DNA of 30,352 bases from Chitinophagaceae bacterium UBA4857. GTDB lineage: Bacteria; Bacteroidota; Bacteroidia; Chitinophagales; Chitinophagaceae. Every line of letters starts with the position of its first letter. Within the stretch, counting starts at the first letter, position 1. The position numbers and the translations under genes were made by a program. Under the pieces are notes generated by a model. The model was given only the letters and a program-made list of their open reading frames with translations. It made no database searches and was not told where the DNA came from. Positions 7,427 to 14,941 of the stretch are shown in pieces. The DNA is taken from NCBI GenBank assembly GCA_002399735.1, contig DHEF01000053.1, positions 125,707 through 156,058 on the forward strand, written 5' to 3'.

Positions 7427-8389
7427 ATGCAAGTACATTATAATATAGATCAGCTACCCGAATTTAAAAATGCAGTAATCACTATTGGCACTTTTGATGG
7501 CGTACACATGGGCCATCGCCAGATAATTGATAAGCTTAAACAAGAAGCTGCTGCTAACCATGGAGAAACGGTCATTATCACTTTTCATCCGCATCCGCGT
7601 AAAGTAGTGTCGTCTGCTATTTTAGGTATCAGGCTTATTAATACTTTGCATGAACGTATTTTGTTATTAGATAAATTAGGTATCGATCATTTAGTGGTAG
7701 TGCCTTTTACCGATGTGTTTGCCAACCAACCGGCAGAAGATTATGTAGAAGACTTTTTAGTAGCTAAGTTTAATCCACATACCATTATCATTGGTTACGA
7801 TCATCGTTTTGGACGCGACAGAATGGGTGATTACAGGTTGTTGGAAAAACTGGCAGCAACTTATAGCTATCAGTTAAAAGAAATTCCTAAACATATATTA
7901 AACGACATCTCTATTAGCTCTACCAATATTCGTGAAGCTGTTTTACATGCCGATACTGAAACGGCTAATAATTTATTAGGCTATCATTTCTTTTTTACCG
8001 GTAAAGTGGTACACGGTGATAAATTAGGCCGTGAGTTAGGTTATCCAACTGCTAATTTATTAATTGAGGATGAAGAAAAAATATTACCCGGTAATGGTAT
8101 TTATGCCGTATATGCAGATGTAATGGAATTGGTATCTGCTAACGGTGTAGCAACACTGCCGGAAAAACCCACTTTGAAAGGCATGATGAGTGTTGGTTTC
8201 AGGCCAACGGTAAACGGAACCAAAAGAGTAATTGAAGTAAATCTGTTTGATTTTAACGAAGAGATATATGACAAATATGTAACGGTTTATATAAAAAAAT
8301 ATTTGCGGGATGAAGTTAAGTTTGAAGGATTGCCCGCATTGGTGAAACAAATAGATCAGGATAAAATTGATAGTTTGGCTGTGTTGTAA
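7427..8389 (+). CDS. ribF: Bifunctional riboflavin kinase / FAD synthetase
   Basis: This 320-residue cytoplasmic enzyme converts riboflavin to FMN and then FMN to FAD, one ATP-dependent step per domain. The N-terminal adenylyltransferase domain (about 1-180) has the nucleotidyltransferase motif GTFDGVHMGH at residues 21-30, IIGYDHRFGRDR in the middle, and the SSTNIR signature at its end. The C-terminal riboflavin kinase domain (about 185-318) shows GRELGYPTANL and GIYAV, with the PTAN metal/ATP motif. Length is typical. ATG 7427 sits just after the promoter box. The preceding terminator makes it a separate transcription unit, and it ends in a bidirectional terminator shared with the lipoprotein gene. 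Confidence 0.96.
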   Translation: MQVHYNIDQLPEFKNAVITIGTFDGVHMGHRQIIDKLKQEAAANHGETVIITFHPHPRKVVSSAILGIRLINTLHERILLLDKLGIDHLVVVPFTDVFANQPAEDYVEDFLVAKFNPHTIIIGYDHRFGRDRMGDYRLLEKLAATYSYQLKEIPKHILNDISISSTNIREAVLHADTETANNLLGYHFFFTGKVVHGDKLGRELGYPTANLLIEDEEKILPGNGIYAVYADVMELVSANGVATLPEKPTLKGMMSVGFRPTVNGTKRVIEVNLFDFNEEIYDKYVTVYIKKYLRDEVKFEGLPALVKQIDQDKIDSLAVL

Positions 8390-8417
8390 AACTAATTAGT
8401 ACAAATTCATTATAAAT

Positions 8418-8449
8418 AAAAAACCGTTTCAGATTTGAAACGGTTTTTT
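8418..8449. terminator. Bidirectional terminator between ribF and lipoprotein gene
   Basis: A perfect stem AAAAAACCGTTTC/GAAACGGTTTTTT with loop AGATTT has A- and T-tracts on the two sides. It can therefore end both the plus-strand ribF transcript and the minus-strand lipoprotein transcript. Confidence 0.92.
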
Positions 8450-8482
8450 ATTTAAACCTCTGTCTCGTCCTGAAATAAAGAT

Positions 8483-9244
8483 TTAAAAACTTATTTTAAA
8501 TTCCAATGCAGTTGGGTCTGTAATGAAATCGCTTAAGCCACTGGTAATGGTTACTTTCTTTTTATCTTCAGAAAGTATGGCATTCTTTCCCTCTACCTTT
8601 TTTGCAGGCCTTGGTAAATTATAAACAATAGTACTTTTAACATCCATTCCCATATCTGACATTTCCTGAAAAGCTTTAGTAGCTTCGTCGGTATCAGAAG
8701 GTAGGGGTTTGTCTTTGTTTAATTTTTTCTCAATACCGTTTTTAGTATACGTATAATTAAAGTATTCGTCAAAAGTGGCACCTAGTAATGATTCATTTTT
8801 AGCAGGCTCTTCATCCTTGCCCTCATCTAACACCTGGTCCATTGTATTACTTAGAAATCGTTGGGTTAAAATATTCAGCTTTTCAATATCTGTTACTGCA
8901 TTAAAAGAAACAAAGGATTTTGTATAAAAAAGGTTACTGTCAACATTTATGTTAACACGAATATTGCCATTAGCAATAAGCTTTTTTTCTTCAGCGGTAA
9001 GGTCGGTAGCTTTATCAACAATATCTTTTATTTGTATTAACGAATCTACTTGTTTCGATCTCGCCTCTTCTAACTGCTGTTCCTGCCCCATAGAACGTAC
9101 CATCTCAAAAACCTCGCCCATGTCAATCTTGGTTTCAAATGTACCGCTTCCATTTTCATTAATACGAATGTTACGTACAATTTCCAGACAACCGGTTAAA
9201 GAAAACGATGCGGCTATTAATAGTAATCCAAAAAACTTTTTCAT
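8483..9244 (-). CDS. Uncharacterised lipoprotein
   Basis: This is a 253-residue predicted lipoprotein. The N terminus MKKFFGLLLIAASFSLTGC is a signal peptide with lipobox LTGC, lipidated at Cys19. I prefer ATG 9244 because the upstream extension (MLFLPSNIYNY) would spoil the signal. The mature part begins with IRINENGSGTFETKIDMGE, a pattern of hydrophobic strand then Gly-Ser-Gly-Thr seen in LppM/DUF3153-like envelope lipoproteins. A helical acidic middle and a beta-rich C terminus follow. There are no catalytic motifs. It has a TATTTTTG promoter box upstream and a good terminator downstream, so it is monocistronic. Function is unknown; the LppM-like resemblance is weak. Confidence 0.85.
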   Translation of the reverse strand: MKKFFGLLLIAASFSLTGCLEIVRNIRINENGSGTFETKIDMGEVFEMVRSMGQEQQLEEARSKQVDSLIQIKDIVDKATDLTAEEKKLIANGNIRVNINVDSNLFYTKSFVSFNAVTDIEKLNILTQRFLSNTMDQVLDEGKDEEPAKNESLLGATFDEYFNYTYTKNGIEKKLNKDKPLPSDTDEATKAFQEMSDMGMDVKSTIVYNLPRPAKKVEGKNAILSEDKKKVTITSGLSDFITDPTALEFKISF

Positions 9245-9265
9245 GTAGTTGTATATGTTTGAGGG

Positions 9266-9273
9266 CAAAAATA
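9266..9273 (-). promoter_or_regulatory. -7 promoter box TATTTTTG for the lipoprotein gene
   Basis: On the minus strand this is an exact TAnnTTTG, 22 bp upstream of the preferred ATG at 9244 and within the longer frame. That supports the shorter start. It lies just downstream of the tlpA terminator. Confidence 0.5.
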
Positions 9274-9282
9274 GCAAGAAAA

Positions 9283-9306
9283 AAGCCGACTTATTAAAGT
9301 CGGCTT
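9283..9306 (-). terminator. Intrinsic terminator after the TlpA-family gene
   Basis: A perfect 10-bp stem AAGCCGACTT/AAGTCGGCTT with a 4-nt loop is followed on the minus strand by a T-run. It lies 22 bp past the stop codon of the TlpA-family gene. Confidence 0.93.
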
Positions 9307-9328
9307 GTATTTAACAATTAGCTTACGA

Positions 9329-11260
9329 TTAAAAAGCTTTTCCTGAACCGGAGGCTTCTTTTGCTAAATCAATCATTACACTTAATTCATCTACTAATTT
9401 ATCGTCACTACCACTAAAACCTACTGATTTAAAACGTACTTTACCATCTTTGTCAATAACAAATTTTGTAGGTATACCATCTACTTTAAAATCAGCTACC
9501 ATTTTACTATCATTATCTAACAATACATCAAAAGTGTAGTTGTTTTTTGTGATAAAATCCGAAGCATTTTTCTTCTTATCTTCTACATTGTTTTCCCATG
9601 TGTTTACAAATAAAAATTTCACATTAGGGTCTTCTTTGTATTTGTTAACTGCTTTTTGCATACCCGGAAAAGAAGCGATACAAGGTCCACACCACGTTGC
9701 CCAGAAGTCAACTACAACAGTTTTACCTTTTAACTCTGCGATGTCAGTTTTTTTACCATCAAGATTGTATAAGGCAAAAGTAGGAGCCGTTTCGTCCAGG
9801 ATAGATTTTTTCAACTCCTCCACCATTTTCAAATAACTCTCTCTTTCTAAAGCAACAATGTAATCAGTATAACCTGCATCTGACTTGTTGGTTTTTACAT
9901 AAGCTTCTTTCAATATGTTTTTAATATCGGAATTAGCTTTTCCGTCTTTTACAAATGTTTCTAACTGTTTTTTATACTTGGCAACCGGTAAAGCCTTCGA
10001 TGCAATTAATGCATAGTTACCATTAGCATCAGCGTCTTTGCCCTCGGTAACAACCAATGCAGCATCTTTAGCATAGGTTAAAGCTTTCTTATAATTACCT
10101 AAGCGATATTGAATCATGCCGTAAGTATCTGCATACATGCCATACGATGATTTGCGTTGTGCATCCCATTGTTTGGTAGTCATGTAATCGGGCTTTTTCC
10201 CGGTTGGTTTTTTCCACTCAGCTTTGGTGGTTTCTACTGCAAATCTTGATAGCTCTTCTGCTAAAGCAAGGTTGGTACTGTCTTTCTGCATGTCCCAGGC
10301 TATGCTGTTATAAATTTGCGCTAAAGTTGTTTTTTCTTTAATATCCGCATCGGCAATAGCTTTTTTAAAACCATCCCAGTCTTTTGCTTTTATGTAAAGC
10401 GGCAATAAGCGTTGTTCATAAAACGGAACCGAAGTGGCTAAAAACTTCCAGTTAGAATCGCTGGCAACTTTGGCTTTAATATCGGTAATCATTTTTTGCT
10501 TTTTAGCAAGGTCCTGTTCACGGTTAAAATTATTGATAGCTTCTGTAGCTACCCATTGACCTGCAGGGTACTTTTCTTTTTTTAGCTCGGTAAATACTTT
10601 GGCCTGCTGTGGTAATTTGGCTAAACCATATAAGGAAGTAAGCGAGTTGTAATCCGCTTCAGTTTTTAAACCGTCTTTTAGTAAAGCTTCTATTTCTTTT
10701 TGAATACGAGCCGGTGCTTCGTCTTTGTTTACGGTATTAAACATACGCAGGTAAGCTACGTTGTTGGCTTTTTTACTTTCCGGGTAAAGCTCAAATTCTT
10801 TTTCGTAAGCTTTTAAAGCTGCCTCGTTGTTAGCCTCTAAGCCAACTGTTGTGCCATAATACTGATCGTAGAATGATTTACTTAAATAGCTACCTTGTTT
10901 AGGTTTGCCATCTTTATACAAATGAATATAAAAGCCTTTATTGTAGTTGTTGTCAAATTTTTTGTCGGCAGTAAAAGCAAAGTAAATAAAGTTACTGGCT
11001 GTATCGGTAGGTACCACACCTACTAAACGTCCGTTACTACGGCGTAAAGGGAACTCCACTACCTTTTGTCCTGCTCCCATTTGGTACCCAATGGCTTCGG
11101 GTAGTAATTGAATACCGCTAAGATCGCCACCTTGTTGGTAGGAAATGTGGATGGTATCGCCGGCCTTTGGTTGCTCTGGCGTGTAGGTGAAGTTTGATTG
11201 GGCATAAGCGGCACTGCTGCCTGCTATTAATACGCCTAGAAGTGCAGTTTTAATATACAT
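9329..11260 (-). CDS. TlpA-family thioredoxin-domain protein with long N-terminal region
   Basis: This 643-residue secreted or periplasmic protein has a signal peptide ending AAYAQ (residue 21). Residues 22-150 look like a beta-sandwich domain (TYTPEQPKAGDTIHISY). Residues 150-480 are helical and TPR-like, with repeated Ala/Tyr/Lys helices. A C-terminal thioredoxin fold (about 495-640) carries WATWCGPC with the active cysteines at 524 and 527 and the cis-proline GIPTKFVID loop. The fold suggests a periplasmic disulfide reductase or redox chaperone. The large front part is typical of Bacteroidota TlpA-like proteins and its partner is unknown. It stands alone, with a strong terminator and a repeat-filled upstream spacer. 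I see no exact TAnnTTTG box. Family call is secure; substrate is not. Confidence 0.9.
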   Translation of the reverse strand: MYIKTALLGVLIAGSSAAYAQSNFTYTPEQPKAGDTIHISYQQGGDLSGIQLLPEAIGYQMGAGQKVVEFPLRRSNGRLVGVVPTDTASNFIYFAFTADKKFDNNYNKGFYIHLYKDGKPKQGSYLSKSFYDQYYGTTVGLEANNEAALKAYEKEFELYPESKKANNVAYLRMFNTVNKDEAPARIQKEIEALLKDGLKTEADYNSLTSLYGLAKLPQQAKVFTELKKEKYPAGQWVATEAINNFNREQDLAKKQKMITDIKAKVASDSNWKFLATSVPFYEQRLLPLYIKAKDWDGFKKAIADADIKEKTTLAQIYNSIAWDMQKDSTNLALAEELSRFAVETTKAEWKKPTGKKPDYMTTKQWDAQRKSSYGMYADTYGMIQYRLGNYKKALTYAKDAALVVTEGKDADANGNYALIASKALPVAKYKKQLETFVKDGKANSDIKNILKEAYVKTNKSDAGYTDYIVALERESYLKMVEELKKSILDETAPTFALYNLDGKKTDIAELKGKTVVVDFWATWCGPCIASFPGMQKAVNKYKEDPNVKFLFVNTWENNVEDKKKNASDFITKNNYTFDVLLDNDSKMVADFKVDGIPTKFVIDKDGKVRFKSVGFSGSDDKLVDELSVMIDLAKEASGSGKAF

Positions 11261-11349
11261 GACTATAACATTTACGTTTTAAGAAAAAAAACAACAATAA
11301 AAGTTTTTTACATAAGGGCTATAAGCAGTTAAAGTTGCTTACATAACAA

Positions 11350-11487
11350 TCGTAGTACTGCAATGTTGCTAAATGGCATTAATGCTTTTCCCAATTGAAA
11401 TTGGGGCGCTGCAAAATGCCCAATAGAATTACTGCAGTTGAACGGAGCGTCGCAAGTAAAGCTCAATCAGGGCTATACAGCTGGTTC
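11350..11487 (-). repeat. Mosaic intergenic repeat, copy 4 (type II head, CCCAATT hairpin)
   Basis: Read on the minus strand: CCAGCTGTATAG, head CTGATTGAGC with CTTGCGACGCTC, core GTAATTCTATTGGGCATT, then a hairpin CCCAATT-TC-AATTGGG (11390-11405). The hairpin differs in sequence from those of copies 1 and 2 but lies at a similar place relative to the core. The spacer 11261-11534 holds nothing else I can support. Confidence 0.8.
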
Positions 11488-11534
11488 CATAATATTAACT
11501 ATAGGCAGTGTGAAATGGTGCTGCTAAAGTTACA

Positions 11535-13958
11535 TTACTTTTTTAATGTTGTTTCAAATAATTTTAGAATACGTTTGTACTCATCGGTCCAACTACTTGG
11601 TTCTACAAAGCCGTGATTTTCTACTGGGTAAGCTGCCAGTTCCCAATTGTCTTTGCCTAACTCAATTAGTTTTTGTGAAAGTTTTACTACGTCCTGGAAA
11701 TGAACATTATCGTCCACCACACCATGGCACATTAACAGATTACCTTTTAGACCGTCGGCAAAGTAAATGGGTGAACTGCGTTTATAAGCAATGCTGTCCT
11801 GTGCCGGCTCGTTTAATATATTGGCTGTATAGCCGTGGTTGTACTGAGCCCAATCGGTAACAGGGCGCAGTGCAGCGCCTGACTTGAATACATCCGGCTC
11901 GGTAAATAATGCCATTAATGAAATAAAGCCGCCATAAGAACCACCATAGATGCCAATATTTTGTGGGTTGACACCAAAGTTCTGGGTAAGGTATTTTACG
12001 GCATCAACATGGTCGCTAAGATCTTTACCACCCATATGGCGATAGATACCTGTGCGCCAGTCACGGCCATAACCGGCACTTCCACGATAATCAATATCCA
12101 TTACATAATAACCGGCATCGGCCAGCAAGTTGTTAAACATGTATTCGCGGAAGTAAGAGCTCCACCATTTATGCGCATTTTGTAAATAACCAGCACCATG
12201 AACAAATAGCACAGCCGGTTTGGACGCATGTGGGTTGGTTGGTTTGTATACACGTGCATACACTTGTGCACCATCAGCCGCAGTAAAACTAATTACATCG
12301 GGTTGGCGCCATGAGTATGATTTAAATTCATCGGACCTGGCTTTAAAAGTAATTTGTTGCGGTTTGGCATTAGGCTGATTGGCTTGTATATATAACTCCC
12401 ATGGTTGGGTTGGTGTAGAATGCAGGAAAGCAATTTGTTTTTCGTCCGGCGACAATACCACGGTATTAGCGCCTTCCATATTGGTGATACGTTCTTTTTT
12501 GCCACTGGCAATATGTAAGCGATAAAAATGTTTTTCGCCGGGATGCACTTCGTTGGTGATGATATAGAAGTGTTGGTTGTTTTGTGACAACTGAACGTCC
12601 TGCACTTCATAATTACCATTTGTTAATTGTGTTCTTTTACCGGTTGTAAGATTGGTTAAATAAATATGCGCATAACCGCTTTCTTCTGATTGAAACCAAT
12701 AAGTATCGTTATTAATCCAGCCGCCACTGCGCCAGCCACCGGGACCGCCAACCCATGCTTCGTTACGTTCACGATTTAAATAGCTGATTTTTTTTGTGGT
12801 TGCATCCCAACCCAATAACCATTTGTCTTTATTATCTAAGGATCGTATTTGAATAGTAGCATACTTACCATCGGGTGACCAGCTTGCAGTACCCCAGTTT
12901 ACTTTTCTGTTTTCGGGTTTTTTCTTAAACAGAGCAGGGTAGTCTTTTGCATAGTCGGGTGCATCCTGAATACCGGGAATTGAGTCTGTTGAAAAACTAT
13001 AAATGGTGTCCAGTGTTCTGTCGTAAATATAAAACTCGTTTGGCGTTTGTACACTGCCTACCTTGGTACGTGCAGGTATGTTGGTGGTATAACCTGATAC
13101 CGTAACATAGTCGGGCACAAAAGTGGACTGTGAAGTACCGGCTGGTTGCGGACTAAGTGTGTAATTTACAAAACGTGTATCGGGACTAATGTTTAAACCA
13201 CGGAGGGTTTTGCCGTGTAGTTGTATTCCTTTTTTGGCAGGTTGTTCAATTGATTTGTTATAGTCGGCTCTTTCTTTCTTTACACCTTCGCGTTGACGCA
13301 GTACTTCAAATAAAGATAGTTGATCAGTCTTAAGCCATTCGTCCTGTTTGTTGGTATTTTGATTGTTTGAACCCTGGCCTTGGGAACTACGACCTGCAGC
13401 ACCGCCCCGGCCCATAGCAGGTGGGGGAGTGAATGATGCACTGCCGCCTTCGGATTTAATTTCGGTAAGTTGTTCGGTGGTGCCTGTTGCAATATCCCAG
13501 GCATACAGGTTTTGAGCACGGGAATAAACAATTTTACTGTCGCTTACATAAAAACCGGGATTACTTTCCCAATCGGCTGTTTGGGTTATGCGTAAGGTGC
13601 GGGATGGCTTTAGGGTTGTATAAAAAATGTCACCATCTTTTACATATACATAAGCCGTGCGTTTGGTGTTGTACGTAACACCGCTGGCATACTGTATATT
13701 ATTTTTTTCCTGCGGTGTTGCCTTTACCGGAGTTTTGTTGGTACCGGTAATATAATAGATAGAATCACTTGTATTATTATCGGGGTTCCAGTTAAAGTAA
13801 ATGGTACTGCCATTAAGATCCCAGAAAGGAGTTCCGGGTTGTGTACCCATCCATTTTGGGTCTCGCATAATTTTATCTACCGTAAGGGGTGATAATGATT
13901 GTGCTTGGGAAAAGAGGTATAAACAAGATACAGAGAATAGTACTAGTGCAAAACGCAT
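11535..13958 (-). CDS. Secreted S9 prolyl oligopeptidase, DPP-IV-like
   Basis: This 807-residue serine peptidase of family S9 was probably exported to the periplasm. Its signal peptide ends FSQAQ (residue 20). An N-terminal beta-propeller (about 40-560) shows WD-like SPDGKYATIQIRS and LSPDEKQIAFLHS blades. A Gly/Gln/Asn-rich loop interrupts it near 175-205. The alpha/beta hydrolase domain (about 570-807) carries the nucleophile motif GGSYGGF with Ser674, HGVVDDNVHF with Asp748, and ENHGF with His782. Order and spacing match DPP-IV-type enzymes, which remove N-terminal X-Pro dipeptides. The Glu pair that anchors the substrate N terminus in true DPP-IV is not obvious, so an acylaminoacyl or other S9 specificity remains possible. 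No clear terminator follows. Confidence 0.92.
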   Translation of the reverse strand: MRFALVLFSVSCLYLFSQAQSLSPLTVDKIMRDPKWMGTQPGTPFWDLNGSTIYFNWNPDNNTSDSIYYITGTNKTPVKATPQEKNNIQYASGVTYNTKRTAYVYVKDGDIFYTTLKPSRTLRITQTADWESNPGFYVSDSKIVYSRAQNLYAWDIATGTTEQLTEIKSEGGSASFTPPPAMGRGGAAGRSSQGQGSNNQNTNKQDEWLKTDQLSLFEVLRQREGVKKERADYNKSIEQPAKKGIQLHGKTLRGLNISPDTRFVNYTLSPQPAGTSQSTFVPDYVTVSGYTTNIPARTKVGSVQTPNEFYIYDRTLDTIYSFSTDSIPGIQDAPDYAKDYPALFKKKPENRKVNWGTASWSPDGKYATIQIRSLDNKDKWLLGWDATTKKISYLNRERNEAWVGGPGGWRSGGWINNDTYWFQSEESGYAHIYLTNLTTGKRTQLTNGNYEVQDVQLSQNNQHFYIITNEVHPGEKHFYRLHIASGKKERITNMEGANTVVLSPDEKQIAFLHSTPTQPWELYIQANQPNAKPQQITFKARSDEFKSYSWRQPDVISFTAADGAQVYARVYKPTNPHASKPAVLFVHGAGYLQNAHKWWSSYFREYMFNNLLADAGYYVMDIDYRGSAGYGRDWRTGIYRHMGGKDLSDHVDAVKYLTQNFGVNPQNIGIYGGSYGGFISLMALFTEPDVFKSGAALRPVTDWAQYNHGYTANILNEPAQDSIAYKRSSPIYFADGLKGNLLMCHGVVDDNVHFQDVVKLSQKLIELGKDNWELAAYPVENHGFVEPSSWTDEYKRILKLFETTLKK

Positions 13959-14027
13959 GATAATTCCAGTTGAAGTTTTGAATAAAGGGAGCTAGTAAAA
14001 ATAAGTAATGTTAAGTAAAATAAAAAA

Positions 14028-14046
14028 ACCACCTGTGAGAGGTGGC
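14028..14046 (-). terminator. Intrinsic terminator after the DeoR-family gene
   Basis: A stem CCACCT/AGGTGG with a 5-nt loop is followed on the minus strand by seven T. It lies about 12 bp past the stop codon of the regulator. Confidence 0.88.
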
Positions 14047-14057
14047 TTTATAATAGT

Positions 14058-14807
14058 TTATAAAACTTTTATGCCAATATCGATATATGGTTTAAGCATG
14101 GGATCATCCGGTGGAAGTTCAGTGATTAACGTATCTATTTTGTTGATTTCACAAACTTGTATAGGTTGAAATGTATTTACTTTCTCTGTAATAGCCATTC
14201 CTATTACATGTTGCGAAGATTCAATCATCGCTTTTTTTAGTTGTACAACTTCCCAATCGTTATCTGTTACACCGTGTGACATGTCAATGGAATTAATTCC
14301 TAAAAAGCAAATGTCAGCTTTTACCTGTCTTATTTTAGAAATAGCTTCAGGCCCAACAGTAATTTTTGAATTTTTAGATAGCCTGTCGCCTATGATTATT
14401 ACCTCAATATTCGGGTGTTTCATGTATTCCAGAATTACAGGAATACTTCCTGAAATAAAAGTAGCTTTTAGTTGAGGGGGTAAAAACCTGGCTAATTCAA
14501 TAATAGTTGTTCCTCCACTTGTTAGGATAAACATACCATTATGTATCATGCTGATAGCTTTTGCCGCAATTGTTTTTTTGTGGGTTTGAGAATAAACGCC
14601 TCCGCTATCAAAATGGACATCATTAAAAGAATGCGATAAGGCACCTCCATGTACCTTTATTAACTTTCCTTCATCAGAAAGCTCTTGCAGGTCTCTGCGA
14701 ATAGTATCTTCAGATACATCAATGTCGTTGCAAAGTGTTGCAGATAAAACCTTATTATGCAGATTAACCTGATGTAAAATATATGCTTGTCTCTCTTTTT
14801 TTAACAC
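14058..14807 (-). CDS. DeoR/GlpR-family transcriptional regulator
   Basis: This 249-residue DNA-binding repressor has an N-terminal DeoR winged helix-turn-helix (about 1-55): KERQAYILHQV, then VSEDTIRRDLQELSDEGKLIKVHGGA, the family signature. The C-terminal sugar-phosphate sensor domain (DeoRC, about 75-235) has GGTTIIELARFL near its start and ADICFLGINSID in the middle. The start codon is GTG at 14807; no ATG precedes the HTH. Family members usually repress sugar or nucleoside catabolism and respond to a phosphorylated sugar. No such operon is adjacent, so the target is unknown. The 134-bp upstream spacer contains mainly the terminator of the AsmA-like gene. Confidence 0.93.
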   Translation of the reverse strand: MLKKERQAYILHQVNLHNKVLSATLCNDIDVSEDTIRRDLQELSDEGKLIKVHGGALSHSFNDVHFDSGGVYSQTHKKTIAAKAISMIHNGMFILTSGGTTIIELARFLPPQLKATFISGSIPVILEYMKHPNIEVIIIGDRLSKNSKITVGPEAISKIRQVKADICFLGINSIDMSHGVTDNDWEVVQLKKAMIESSQHVIGMAITEKVNTFQPIQVCEINKIDTLITELPPDDPMLKPYIDIGIKVL

Positions 14808-14863
14808 TGTACAGTCGTTTTAGTAAACTAATATACAAATGTTCCTGCACAAAAACGCAAAAA

Positions 14864-14899
14864 GCCGATATTTTTTGCAAATTGTGGAAAAATATCGGC
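14864..14899 (-). terminator. Long-stem terminator after the AsmA-like gene
   Basis: A perfect 12-bp inverted repeat GCCGATATTTTT/AAAAATATCGGC with a 12-nt loop is followed on the minus strand by TTTTTGCG. It starts 43 bp past the AsmA-like stop codon. As it sits upstream of the DeoR gene it could also be an operator, but the T-run favours termination. Confidence 0.75.
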
Positions 14900-14941
14900 A
14901 AAATACGGTTTCCGCATAAAACTGCAGATATAATTAATGGT

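Noticed and set aside
7101..7448. 115-codon open frame between lolA and ribF
   Set aside because: It starts inside the lolA terminator, runs through two repeat families and the ribF promoter, and overlaps the ribF start. The translation has no domain-like character.
9329..13958. A polysaccharide utilisation locus or other functional cluster around the TlpA and S9 genes
   Set aside because: There are no SusC/SusD, glycosidase or sigma/anti-sigma genes. The genes are separated by terminators or repeats and look independently transcribed.
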